Part shown: positions 22,760 through 36,300 of the stretch, piece after piece | How positions within the stretch are numbered: the stretch's first letter is position 1 | Layout: every line of letters begins with the position of its first letter | Assembly: GCA_022410635.1 (NCBI GenBank) | Contig: JAJVDF010000016.1 | Location: 1,071,717 to 1,135,716, forward strand | Origin: Tretioscincus oriximinensis | Lineage: Eukaryota > Chordata > Lepidosauria > Squamata > Gymnophthalmidae | Reading direction: 5' to 3' | Length of the DNA stretch: 64,000 nucleotides | Notes under the pieces: generated by a model | Databases searched by the model: none | What the model saw: only the letters and a program-made list of their open reading frames with translations | Told to the model about the DNA's origin: nothing | Position numbers and translations under genes: made by a program

Positions 22760-23758
22760 TGCGCTGCATGCAAATAAGTTTTTAAAAGACAAGGGAAAAA
22801 AACAAGTTATCGTAAAAAAAAATCAACCCAACATTTGATGAACTTTAAGTGCTTTAATTTTACAAGGCTTGAGAATCTTTACACAGTAATTAGTTGATAC
22901 AAAATAAAACCTATTTTGTATAATCAAAAGTAAACAAATTGTAATTGAGCCCAATTATTTTACATAATAGAGAATACTGTACAGATATTTACATTTACAG
23001 TTTATTATTTACATATATGAACAAACAAAACAAAAACAGAATCAAGATTGCTTAAGAAGTTAAAAAAAAAAGTTCAGGTTCATATAGGATAGTTTGATTT
23101 TTTCAAATAGGAAGCTGTGAACTATTTAGGAAATTTTGTTGCTGTGTTCTATGGGAATAAGAAAGGGGAAGCTAGATTAAACTTTTGAACCAAGTCCCTC
23201 TTGATTTGGGCACTTCATGAGCAGGGAAGCCATTCAAACTTCAAACGTCAAAAGCCTCAAACGAATGTGAAATATCTAACCAAAACAGGCTTTGACAAAA
23301 ACTGCATAAAATGTAGAGCAATGTTTCTGACCAAATATCTAGTGGAACAGATAGGTCATTTATATGTGGCCGTAAAACATAGTTCTTACCAAACAAAACT
23401 AAGAATGCTAAGAAGCCCCAAACCAAGAGCTATTCTAAGTTGTGCTTTCTTTCTCTGTTCAACTAAAATATGTATGCTAGGTCTGCGTTTATCAGCATGG
23501 AACTCATGTGTCATCAATGTGCTTTTTTCTGGTCAGTGTGTGATCTTCAATAGAGGACACAATTTGCACATAAATATAGTCTAGCTGAATTTCTGAACGA
23601 TCTCTAATATATGTACTGCCCATCTTTTGGTAAAAGGGTTAGCTGAGTTTATGTTTTCTACAAGAGAAGAAAGGAAACATTTTTGTGCTATCTTTCATTT
23701 CTGAGAGAAAGATACTATTATTGTTTTATTACTGGATTTCCAGATCAGCTATTACCAC

Positions 23759-23971
23759 AGCAGCCACAGAAGAGGCACCATCAGTTTTAGTTGGGTTTTT
23801 ATGGGTTACAATGTACAATGATCGCACTAAAAACCAGTACAGCACCTGAAAGTGGGGCGGATTTCTTCTGCATGCTTTGTGGGTACAGATGTATGTGTAA
23901 AGACCAGTGGTGTCTATTTCAGTTAGTTCAAGATAAATCAGAATGAGGACAGTTCTTGCAGGATCCTTGTC
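23759..23971 (-). repeat. Inverted repeat, arm A (in the 3'UTR)
   Basis: 213 bp whose complement matches 24579-24791 at the same length with 4 mismatches by my alignment (about 98%). It contains an unbroken minus-strand frame of about 80 codons that also runs open across the other arm, but it matches no family I know. A GTAATAGCTGA word is repeated at both outer edges of this arm. Confidence 0.95.
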
Positions 23972-24336
23972 AGCTATTACCATATTTTAGGAAATGCTTT
24001 TGTTCCCAAAGTGGAATAGAAATAGGAGTTGGTGAGCTCCCTTTGCACTCCAAAATAGCAGGAAGAAGTCCAAATACTGTAGGGTAAATTTTAGTTTAGT
24101 CAAGTCAAAGGTTAGGGAATTGGAGACATCCAACGCATACCCTATCTTCCTTCTACATTTCACGTTACGTGGAGTTGCTGAAAGTCATAGCAAATTCAGG
24201 AAATTTGTTATTTTTAAATAAGAATGTTACTACTTCAGAAAGCTTGAATGTATAAGTACATTTAAAGTGCAATTAAAAGGAAAAGCTATAGCCATCTGTT
24301 GCCGCACATTCACAAGGGACACGTCGTGGTCCAGCG

Positions 24337-24393
24337 CTAACTGCAATTTGACATCTTGAATAACTTCACCAGCTGCTTAAATCTTTCTTCAAC
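24337..24393 (-). CDS. CASP8AP2: CASP8AP2 coding exon 9 (last)
   Basis: Nineteen codons including TAG; reads [18 protein letters not shown], the last helix of the SANT-like domain. The acceptor TTCACAG ends at 24394. It sits in the loop between the arms of a large inverted repeat. Confidence 0.92.
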   Translation of the reverse strand, partial: VEERFKQLVKLFKMSNCS

Positions 24394-27300
24394 CTGTGAA
24401 GAGAAAGGAAAAGGCGCTTCAGGTACCAAATTTGCAATAGACCATGTGAATTAAACACACGTGGACAATTATAAAAGGTAATCAAGAAAGGATACCAATT
24501 GCTGCAATAGGTGAAACCCATAATTGTTCCAGTCACATGTTACATCTGCCCCTGGAGAGCCACAATACTAAAATGCGGGACAAGGATCCTACAAGAACTG
24601 TCCCCATTCTGTTTTATCTTGAACTAACTGAAATAGACACCACTGGTCTTTACACATACATCTGTACCCACAAAGCATGCAGAAGAAATCCGCCCCACTT
24701 TCAGGTGCTGTACTGGTTTTTAGTGTGATCATTGTACATTGTAACCCATAAAAACCCAACTAAAACTGATGGTGCCTCTTCTGTGGCTGCTATCAAGAAT
24801 GCCACGGCAGTTTCTGGTGCCTTTGGTGTTTATCTGCCTGCTAAATGTTATCTTACCAGTACAGGAGGGTTTTAAATTATGTTTTAAACTTAAGGTGAAG
24901 GACAAAATAGAATTATTTGAAATAGTATTTTTTTTCTTTCCTTCTTCTTCTGGAAGGCCCAATTCTCTGATGCCAATCAGAGTGAAATTCAACTGAATAA
25001 AATCTTGTATTTTCCTTCTGTATCCCCTTCCTGGTTTACCTTTCCCACCCATTGCCTCACTTCTGAATTTTANCAAATACATTATTTTATTTCCAATGTA
25101 CTTTATCAAGAGTTGTAAAAAGGGCATTGAAATCCTCTATAAAAGTCTTTCTTCACAGTCTTGTCCTTAAACTTTATTGAAAGGTACAGAAGGCCTTGTC
25201 TTGCACATCACTTTTTCAACCATTTATTGTCAGTTAAAAGGAAGTAGCAATTTTCTATGTGAGTACTAGTACTAGATCCCTTGAATTCAAGAATCACCTA
25301 AAATCCTGCAAATAAAGAAGAAGAACTAGGTTTTTATACCCCACTTTTCTTACCTTTCAAAGGGACTCAAAGCAGCTTACAAGGGTATTTTGCCCAAAGG
25401 CTGACATGCTATCTTCCCCACCAGGCTCTGATGATTCCCATGTATCTACTTGCAGTCGTTGCAATTTCTTGCAGTTCCTGCTTTCGAACAGCTGGGTTGG
25501 CTAGAGCTACAGACTAGTGGAAGGTGCTCACCCCTCCCCACGTCCGACACAGGGCTTCGAAACCCCATCTCCCAGATGAGAGACGAATTCCTTAGCAACT
25601 GAGCTATCCGTGCCTGCTTACGTGCAATGGTTTATTACTATTTTAAAAATTCTGAAGTCATAGAAATTCAAAAGCACTCAGATGTCTTTTGTAAGTAATA
25701 CTGAGTCACANTTTGATTTCTATGGTCTCTGCCTCTGCAGTTTCACTGTAATGCAATTACTAAATTGTGGCCTGCTTTGATTAACGTGCTCCATTTGTTT
25801 CCTCTTTCTTGGTTGTCCTGACGAATTTGTTTTGCTTTGAACTGTATTTACTCCCCTGTAGACTGTGTTAATTAGTATTTGGTTGACCAACTAATCATAC
25901 AATAACAAAACACAATAACTCAATGCAAGTCAGTAGAGATTTTCTTGTCCTCGTCTGGCTTGCACTGAAAGGACACTTCTTCAAGTCAATGTCACTGTCA
26001 TGTGCCTTGATCAAACCAATATAGTCAGTGGAGCTCTCAGTCATGTTGATCTATTGTTAAGCCTGCCATGGGACCAAAGGAAGACANTTCCTCGAGAAAG
26101 AGGCCCAAGCCCAGCCACTGACACAGGCTCTACCAGACTAGCCTATGAAGAAGGGGACTGGCATACGCTAGACCGTCTTAGAGCAAAGGCAAGANAAAGC
26201 TTATTGGAGGTGCTCACGGAGGCTGGTGGAGAAAATTAAGGTTACGCCTTAGGTAACACCTAAGTGAGGCAAAGTACAGATAAAAACAGCTGTTCACAAG
26301 GGTCTGATTGCTGCTGGCAACTTTCAATTTTAGCTTTGAATTTCTAAGTGTTCCCTGTGTGCTGACTACTGGACTGCCTGACCTTGCTACCTGTTTGAAT
26401 ATCTGTGTATTTTGAACCTTGGTCTGCCTTAACCTTGTACTCTGTGTAGAATATCTAGTGTCCTGAACGTTGGATGGAATCGACTGTGTTTTATGAAATT
26501 CCTTTACCGGACGTCTTCTTGGTGAACTACATTCAGCAACTGTTAAAAGTGAAACAATTGGTTCTGGGAAGTCCACCAGTCAGAACTTGACATCTATCCC
26601 CTAAATATAAATAAATAAATAATTTTGCATTAAAGTCAAATGCTGTTTTTGGAAACCGAAACTATCAAGCATCAAAACAGTAGTAATGTGAGGTATGTAT
26701 TTCAAAATGCTTTTTCAATATAATTCCCAACTTTTGACTTTATTCAACACTATAAATGAGATTTTATCTTAGAAAATACATCATCTTCAATCAGATCAAT
26801 TCACAAACTATATGTTGAGACTGAGTAGAAGTAATTGCTTACTCCGATGCATACCTGACTTGGACTTTTATTTAATTTGACAGCTATTGTGGCAAAGGTT
26901 TTTCCAGAAGGTCCTTTTCTCTGACATTCCAAAAGAATCTCCCTGTCATCACTTCTGTAATAAACATCAAAAAATAATGTAAATCTCTGAGCTTTACTAG
27001 TTAAATTTTTTGATGGAAAATGCACTATATGCACTTTATTCAAAACAATGCAGTTAATAAAGAAAATATATATTTGGCTAAAATCCAGTAAAATAATAGC
27101 TAGGTGCTGGACTTCAATTTATACAGTATATGCAAAGTTAAGTGAAAAATAATCAAAGGAAACTTTATGCGTGTTTACTGGATGGCAAGCCATTTAGCTG
27201 GCATATTTGCTCCATTAAAAGCCAGGATTTCATTTTGGATATTTTTAGGAACTCATGGGGTTATAGTATTAACAACAACAACAACAACAACAACAATAAT

Positions 27301-30300
27301 ACATAAAGAATAAGAACCCTCCTTCTCTCCTTACAAGAGACTCAAAGCAGCTTACAAGGGTATTTTTGCCCAAAGGCTGACATTCTATCATCCCCACCAG
27401 GCTGTGGTGGTTCCCATGTATCTACTTGCAGTCACTTGCAATTTCTTGCAATTCATGTTTTCGAATAGCTGGGGTGACTACAGCTACAGGTTAGTGGAAG
27501 GTGCTCACCCCTCCCCACGTCTGACACAGGGCTTCAAAACCCGATCTCCCAGATGAGAGACTGAGCCATTCACGTCTGCAAGAAGTATATAGTAGCAACT
27601 TTTCATTTTATTTCATATAAGGCATTAACTTTTATCCTTCATCAGCAATGTGAGAACCATAAGCTTCTGCAGAATTCATTTAACTAAAGTGAAGGTTTTA
27701 ATGGAGCAAGTGTGTCTACTGGCTTGCTATCCAGTAAACATGGAAGCATAGGCTCCTTTATTTATCAATCTAGCCCAAAGATATCAAGGGCATATACCTA
27801 AAGCAAAACCCATAGATTAGATAGATAAGGGGAATTATTTGAGACATATTGCTTTATGGCAATTCCCCTAACCAATTCTACCAACCTAGAATAGTGCTAT
27901 ACTAAGTACCCTGTAGTACAAAACTCTAGGGAGATAAGGAAGCAATACTGATTTTTGATAGTCAAGCTAGACCCCAAATTAAATCCTTAATTTCTCTTCA
28001 AAATTCTTAACTGTTTCTCTTCCTGCCCATTACAATTAGAATTTAGATCCTGAATCACTTAATTCTGAATCACTTAATTCTGATTAATCAAATATTAAAC
28101 ATTGTAACTAACAGACAAGGCTGCTAGCATTTATCTCGGAACAACACCAGAACAGAAGCGAGCCAGATAAGAATCCTTAAGATAAAGTCTACTTTCGTAT
28201 ACCGTTAATGTAAAACCAACAACAATTTTAACGAAAAAAGCTAATATTTTTTGGAATGCTTACCGTTTCCATGAAATCACAACTTCGCCTTTTTTCTTAA
28301 TGATGTTTTTAGCACATAAACTTGAGGGTGACAAAGAATTTTTGTCTGGAGTCTTTTTGCTGGATGCATTTGTGGCTGCTGAAATAGTCTCTTTAAACTT
28401 GTTGCCGCTTCTACTATTTTTTNGGGAAACTGCATCACTATTATCACTTCTGGGTCTTTTAACAGATGTTTCTTCTGTCTCTTTTCTTCGTTTTTTGCTT
28501 TCTTTATGAAGTCTTATTTCTGCTTTTGTTCCCAGACGGTCATCTACCAAAGATTTGTCAGGCAGGCTTCTAGCAGGCGTCAAGTTTCTAGTAGCTGCAG
28601 TATCATTCTGTGTGGGATCACCTGTGAAAGAGTCATCAGTTGTCTCATGTCTTTCTCTTTTTTTACTTAAGTTCTCGGTTCTGACATCTAAAGCAGGTTC
28701 CATTATAAGGTCCCATGAATCAACTTCGTTTTCTATGGGAGTCTCAGCAGTCAAGTCTATACATATGTCAAAATGAGTTTCTGAGGACACTTCTTCTACG
28801 GCTGAAACTGCTGAAGTCACTAGTGAACAGTCTCCCTTGGCACAATCGAGAACTTTTTTTGATAGCTCTTTTACTGTGTGAGCTTGAGGTAGCTTAAAAA
28901 CTCCAGGAGTGATTCTACACGGGCCAGTTTTGGCTGAGGATTCTTCACAACATTCCAAAGAGCTCTTGAGGTCTTTCATCGGAGATTGCAAGACAATGGC
29001 TTCTTCTGGGTTTGAATCACTATACGATACTTGACAAGTTCCCAGCAAGTCACTGCCTTGGACTTCAATTGTACCATTATATCGTTTTTGAAGGACTTCA
29101 GGCATACATGTTTGCTCTAATATGCCACCATTAAGCAGAGGCTCAACGCATGCTAAAGTCTCAGGAGCATTGGAATGAGACTTCTGTAGTGGCTTAGATG
29201 GACTAGGTAACGGACAATGCTCAACACAAAGAGATGGCTTTTCCTTAGACTCCAATGAACTTATAACTTGTACTGTCTTAATACGATGTGGTTTTTGCTC
29301 CCTTAAATCGACAATACCCATCTGTTCCCCAGGTGTTGCTGATTCTTGTATTGAGCCAGTTTTGGTATTTAGAATATCTAACTTCTCTTCAGACGTGTCA
29401 CTGCTCATTTTCCGATTAAGAGACATTTCTGCCTCCTCTGCTGGTTCTATGAGATCAAGGACTGGTGAGGTAGAGGGTACAGCACGTCTTATTTTAACAA
29501 TGAAATGATCGTTTGATTTCTCTGTTATTACTGCATGCATTGGAAGGCTCGGACAATACTGAAACCCAGGAGCAACAGGCATATTTGCCCAAGAGGAAGA
29601 ACAGCTTGATTTACTGCTTGAATTATCCGACTCCAAAGCCAAATGGATATCTTGTTCTGACACGTCCTCTTCTTCAAGGTGTGCATCTTCACTGAAGTGT
29701 GCATTTAGAACATCTTCAGGAACTGAACCAAGCACATCAGGCTTCAAAAAACTAAGGTGAGCATCTGACTTTAAAGGAGATGGAATTGTCAGTGAAACAG
29801 CTAGATCCTCCAGAAGAATTGAGGAGACAAGTGTTTTTGGTTTTTCTGAAGTGAACTCTTCACTTTTCTTCAAAGCTGGACTAGATGGAATTTCAAACAT
29901 GCAGCTTTCATCAAGAATATCTGGATCAATGGGTAGCTGTAATCTTGCTAGAAAAGATGCATCTCGTTCAGGCGATGCTACAGGCCATTTAATTCCTTCT
30001 AGAACACCATCCCCTACCTGGGTATCTTTTGGTATTGGTCCTTCAGTTTCATATGAAGAATAAGTCTCAAAATTTTGATCAAGTGGAACGTGCTTTTCTG
30101 GTGTCCTGAACCCCCAGTGATTGCTGTCAATGAAATCAGTGTTCTTTTCTGAGAGGTCAGAGCCTTGTAGCAAGCTTTTAAACATTTCACCCATTTGAGC
30201 ATCATTCACCAGGTTGAAAGTCAGGCCAGACATCTGCTGCTCTGTAAGAGGTCCACAGCTAATATCAGATTTTTGAGAATCTCCAACTAAAAGTGATCCA

Positions 30301-33300
30301 TCTTTTTCATATTTTCCAGCTTTCACAGTACTATCTTGTATAGACTTTTCTTTGAAAATTTCACTTTCTGTTTGTGAATGTTTAAGGTCATTAGCACAAG
30401 AAGATTTAATAGGTTTCTGCTTATCTGTTTTGCTTGTGTCATGAAGACCTATTCTGGACAGCTCATTACTCATTACTTGTTTTTTAGGAACACATTCTTC
30501 AGACTTCTGTATTTTACCATTGAAAACTGGTTTCTTTGACTTTTGCCTTTCAGGTTTATGATTTAAAAGGTATTTGGTGGCTTTTTTCATTTTTTTATCA
30601 CACTTAGTTTCATCGCTTTCATTTCCAAAGCCTATCAAGTTACAAAATTTTAGTAGAATTTTTTTAATTTTATCAAATAGATTGTCAAGCAGGTCTTCTA
30701 CAAGCTTCCACAATTTTTTTTTCATATCTAACTGTTGTTGTTTGAAGATATGGTCTATTGCGCTGTTCCTCTTGATCTGGTTAAGATTTACTTCTATAGT
30801 TTCACAGAGATTCAGTTTCAGTGTTTCACTGGATTTAGATATTTTAGAAAAGTCAATGCATTTAATCAGAGATGTAAAATTCAAAATTGCTGAATCAATA
30901 ATCCTATGAAATTGCTGTATTGGAAACTGTATCTTAAATTTCATGTAACTTTTCCTTGCTTGTTTCCTTACATTTTTCAACATTTGTATAAACTCGAAAG
31001 CAGTAGAAGGTACAGTAGTAACATGAAGCATTTTTTCAGAGCTGACAATTTTATTTTTCTTCATTTCCTTGGAAGGCACTATGGGTCCATCTTTGGGTTT
31101 GACCTTACTTGTTTTCCCAGGACCCAATTTCTCAGCATCATCAATTGGAGGTGCAGATTTGGTCTTGTGATTATGTATACTCTTGGCCAGACTAGACTTA
31201 TCTGGAGACATTTTTCTTTTTCTTTTATTTATGGAATTAATTTCTATTTTAGATTCATCGTTCTCACTTAGGATTTCCCCTTCTTCTAATTCATCTGAAG
31301 AAGCACTTGGTTGTGATTCTTTTAAGACTTGATGGTCTGCACGAAAAGGCATTTGGTTTTCCTTGTTCAGCTCACTGGACTGATTTGTGTCTGGAAAATC
31401 AGATGCACTTTCTGAAGCAAATTCTGGAATAACAGAATTATTTGAGAATTATTCAATAGCAGAAACCTTTATAATAAAATTTCATTGATTGTATGAGATG
31501 ATTTGTCAGATTTTAGAAAAATGAATTCGGCTGTTTCATATTTAACCCACCACTGCAGTTTGGGCAGGTGACACTCTGAAAGCCAGAATGACATATCAAC
31601 ATAATAGATCTGGAAGAAATTGTTAAACTTCTTGCTAAATCAGTATACCACTCATTAAGTATCACTGCTCCTATTAATATATGTATTAATGTTGTGGGTT
31701 TATTTAAATAAAAATAAATAAAAATATTTTTGTATCAGATTATTGAGTGTGACATTTTGAGGCTCAATGATTTATACAAATCAGATGAGAAATTATACTT
31801 AGAGCTTTTATACAATCTGAGTATTTCAAAAAGAGCATGTAGCACTTTGGCTTAAAACCATTGCTATTATTTGTTTAAATCTAAAATGTAAAGAAGACAA
31901 CTTGAACCAAAGCGTTTTACATATCTGGCCTACAAACCAAGCACAGGTGTTTATTCTAAAATCATATTTACTTGTTGAAGTATTTTTCTTTTGAGTATAT
32001 TTTCAACATAAACCCCTATAGCTGCTTTCCACTATACATATGCCTGAAAATAGACTCTACTCAACTCAATGGAACATACTTATATGGAAATGCATAAAAA
32101 AAACTATAGGGTGTAATTAAAATATATTGCATCATTTCTATAATAATATATTCTAAGGAAAATAAGAAGAAGAAGAACTGGGTTCTTATATCCCACTTTT
32201 CTCACCTTAGAAAGGGACTCAAAGCGCCATACAAAGGTATTTTGCCTGAAGGTTTACATTCTATCTTCCCCACCAGGCTCTGGTGCTTCCCATTTATCTA
32301 CTTACATTCAGTTGCAATTTCTTGCAATTCTTGCTTTCAAATAGCTGGGTTGGCTAGAACTACAGGCTAGTGGAAGGTGCTCATCCCTCCCCATGTCTGA
32401 CACAGGGCTTTGAAACCTAATCTCCCAAATGAGAGACGGTTTCCTAAGTAACAGCCATTCGTGCCTGCATAAGTATGATTTAATTCCATTGAAATAGGTT
32501 AAGAACCAATATGCTGATGCTTGATGTATCATGGTATTTAAGAAAGTAATAGTTATGGTTTGGAACGTCTTCTGAACTGAAAAGATCACTGATTTGATAA
32601 GTCTTCTGCTACCCCAACTACTTTACAGGCTTCTTTTGCCTTAATTTTAAAGTTCTCTTCACCAAAATTGAAAGAGGCAGATTTTCTGTTTTCAACATTA
32701 AATTGGCCTAATTGGCTTTAAAATAACACATTTTGAAAGTGTTTTGAAGCTTTTTCTACTGAAATGAGAATGATTGCTGTAAATGCAAAGCAAATAATAT
32801 AGGTATTATTTTTGGTCTTGAAAACAGCATAAGCCAAACAACGTTTCAGTTCCATTTCCAAGATTTCATGGGATTTCCCCCCCAAATGTAAACATAATAT
32901 GGTTCACAGAACAATGTCATATTTTTCATCCTTCTGCTATGTTCAAGCAGGAAGTCTGAAATTATGCATTGTTTGGTAGATATAATTTCATATATACCGT
33001 ATGAAATTTAAAATTAATAGTAAGATTCTAAATCTATTATAAGTTGAAAGGTTTTCAATTAAAAATGTTCTCAGAAATACCAGATACCAAAACAGCATTC
33101 CAATAAAATCTATTAATAAAAGCGATATCACTGATACCAAAGATTTTGAGGTAATGACCAACCCAGATCTTGGAATCTTGGTATCAGCTCTGGTATGCAG
33201 TGGCAGAAGCCCCAGCGTGNCGGGAAGATGGTGGCAACCAGCTCTGCAACCACAAAGACTGCTAAGAGGCCCTGAGGCCCATGTTAGGCCTGCCACAGCC

Positions 33301-36300
33301 TTGGTAGCTGGCAAGCCACTGTCTTCAACTACAATACCCAGCTCCACACTACCTTCTGCTGCCAGTGATAAGATGGGTGACACATTGGCTTCTTGCTTCT
33401 CCACCCAGCATTTTTTTACTAGTAAAAAATACAGAACAAAAAAGGGCTGTAACTAAGATACTATTTGGATGTCTAAAAATGCACTAAAGATAGAGATATG
33501 AAGTGGAAGGGGAAATGGAAAATTCTGAAAATTAAGGAGAATTTCAAATTAGGAAGATTTTCAGAGTGCCTGTGCCTTTTTCACAAGCTGTTTCCCCCTC
33601 AAATCTTCCTTAAAAAGAGGGAAAAGTAGAAAAAAAGCTTTCCCATAATTGTCCATTATTTTTCTATAGATTACATATGTATGTTCAATTGGTGGTTCTA
33701 GGAAGAATTTTGCCTTCTTCTGTTTCAGCCTCCCCAGGTGCAATTGGTGGGTCTCTGTGTGAGACAGAATGCTGGACTAGATGGGCTCCAAACCGATTTA
33801 GCACGGCTCCTCTTATGTTCTAATGAACAAATCATTGTCTGAAAGATCTTTAAAAAACAGGAAATTCTTATGACCGGAGTTCACTAGTCTACTCATAGAG
33901 AAAAAGTGTTTAGAAAAAAGCTGGCAACGCCTTTTGTAATACCAGATATAAGGCAAATGATACTTCCTACAGATTCCAGGTTGGACTATTGTAATGGACT
34001 CTATATGGGGCTGCCCTTGAAAACGGTTCGGAAGCTGTAGCTGCTGCAGAATGCAGCAGCTAGACTGCTGCCTGGTTCGGCTGGCCGGACACAAATCATG
34101 CCAGTCCTTAAAGAACTGCACTGGCTACCAATTTGCTACCGAGCCCAATTCAAGGTATTAACTTTAACCTTTAAAGCCTTACATAACTTGGGGCCCAAAT
34201 ATCTAAAGGAACGCCTTCTCCCATATGAGCCTGTCTGTGCCTTAAGATCTGCAGGGGATGCCCTCCTGACTTTACCACCATCCTCAGTGGCAGAGAGGGT
34301 GGGAACCCGGAATAGGGCCTTCTCTATGGCAGCCCCCAGCCTATGGAATGGTCTCCCCCCAAAGGTGCGTCAATCACCATCTGTGTGCACTTTCAGAAAA
34401 CGCTTAAAGACACACTTCTTTGGCCTGGCTTTTGGCTGAGAAAACTACTGTCTCCTCCCCATGTTTAGATACTGCTGTTTTTTAATGTGTTAAAATTATG
34501 GTTTTATTGTAAAGCACCCTGAGACCTACAGGTACAGGCGGTATGAAAATGTAAATAAATAAATAAATAAATAAAAATATACAACAGGAACCAATATAAT
34601 GACTATACCTGGGTTGTGACTTTTTACAGGTCCTTTGTAGGGGCTTTCCATTCTGCGAACTTTGGCCAAGGGTCGCACTGGACTATTAAGTGGACTGATT
34701 GCTTTTGGAATACACCTCATGTGATTGAGATCAATACTTAGAATTGAGCTATCATCTTCAATGAAAATTGGGATTGTTTCTCCTGCTTGAGATGTCGCCT
34801 TTAACTCATTGTTATCTAATGTTTCCAAATTGGGTTTATGGGTTAAAAAATCTGGCTTGACGCTTTCAGTGCTTTTGCTTGTCACTGGCACATCCACACA
34901 TAGTTTTTTATCTTCTTTCACACTAGCCTTATGAGGAATGGACTTATTTTCTTTTTTATCTGCAGAATTATTGGATTCTTTTTCGTCCCCCACAGAATCT
35001 GAATCTGTCNCATGAATCTCATCTATTACACTGTAAGAATCAAAATCCACAGAACGTATAGTTTCCAAGTCATTAAAAGAATTAAATTTGAGTAGGTCTT
35101 GTTCCAATGGCCTTGTGGCAGAAATCACTTTTATCCGCTCTGGCATAACCTCTGGCAAGGGCTTTACATCACAAGCCAGTTCATTCTTTTCACTTCCCAT
35201 GGACATTTTTTCTTTAGCAACAGACGTTATTTCCTCTAATTTGGGTATCAACGTTATTTTTCTTTCTTTGGTGCTATTAGTGCCAACAGACGCAGGTTGA
35301 ACTAATGGTGCACCCTGAGCTGGAATTTCACTCCCGTCTCTGGTTGCTTTTGCTACAGGTTTTAACTTGTCTGTTTGCTTTTTAGCAGGAGAAAGAGTTA
35401 AATTTAGCTTTTGCATAAAACTCAGTTTTAAATCTTTGTTTTTTAACTGCTCTTCTTCGTTTCCAGCTTTTGTAGGCACCTGCTCTTCAGAACATTCACC
35501 TTCTTCCAATGGAAGCAATTTCTTGTCTTCCTTTTTAGAACTATATTTGATTTTGACAGTTTCTTTTGCTGTTCTTTGCACTGCTTCCTTTGAATCTCTT
35601 TCCTTTTGGACATTCTTGGTGTCTCTAGGGTTATCAGGTTCACTTTTCCTTTTTTCTTCTGTTCGATGTCTACCAGATTTTGAATTTACATAGTCATGTT
35701 CACTTTTGGTACTTCTTTCCTTAGATCGACCGTGTTTTTGGTCTCTATTAGAACTAAGTAGTGAATGGGAGGGTGACAGCCTCCTTTCTCGATGCTCATG
35801 ATCACTTCCTCCTTTGTGTCTCCTAAAACCACTATCTTTCGCCTTTCTGTCTTCCATATGATTTTTACTAAACTGTTTCGCCCTTTGGGCAATTGTATTG
35901 CTGTCAGAAGTATTGCTAACTTTACTAGTTCGTTGTTCAAGATGCTTGTTAGATCCCCTGTTCTTTGATTCCTTACTTATGTCAACTTTGTTTCCCAATT
36001 GGAAGTCCTTTAGATTTCGGCTANGTGACGGTTCAACCCTGATATCACTGGAGTGTTCCATTTTTGAATGCAATCTGTTTTGAGAAATCGGTTGTTTCTC
36101 ATGAGCAGAAAAGACCTTTTCGGGTCTTTTTTCTCTACATGGACTGATTTTGACTTTGAAATCCTTACTATCTTTATATAGTCCATTTCTGACTATTTTT
36201 TCTGAATTTACTTGCAGTTTGTCATGAGGATCTAGCACTGCATTTTCAGTACTGCCTGCTTTGGGGGTTACTTTCGTTTTGTTTTTGCATTCATTTTCCT

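Larger units (their letters stand above)
22740..24336 (-). other. CASP8AP2: Probable CASP8AP2 3'UTR
   Basis: AT-rich sequence directly after the stop codon with several AATAAA/ATTTA-type motifs and no mobile element except the inverted-repeat arm at 23759-23971. Extent inferred from the position of the last good poly(A) hexamer. Confidence 0.45.

Noticed and set aside
23729..23983. 84-codon minus-strand frame that recurs on the plus strand at 24537-24728
   Set aside because: As a gene: it lies after the CASP8AP2 stop, has no recognisable domain, and the recurrence is explained by the inverted DNA repeat. Kept only as a structural finding.
31424..31460. Upstream extension of the large CASP8AP2 exon
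   Set aside because: The acceptor CTGTTATTCCAG at 31424-31435 and matching phase with exon 6 (G|AA) fix the exon border; upstream sequence is intronic.
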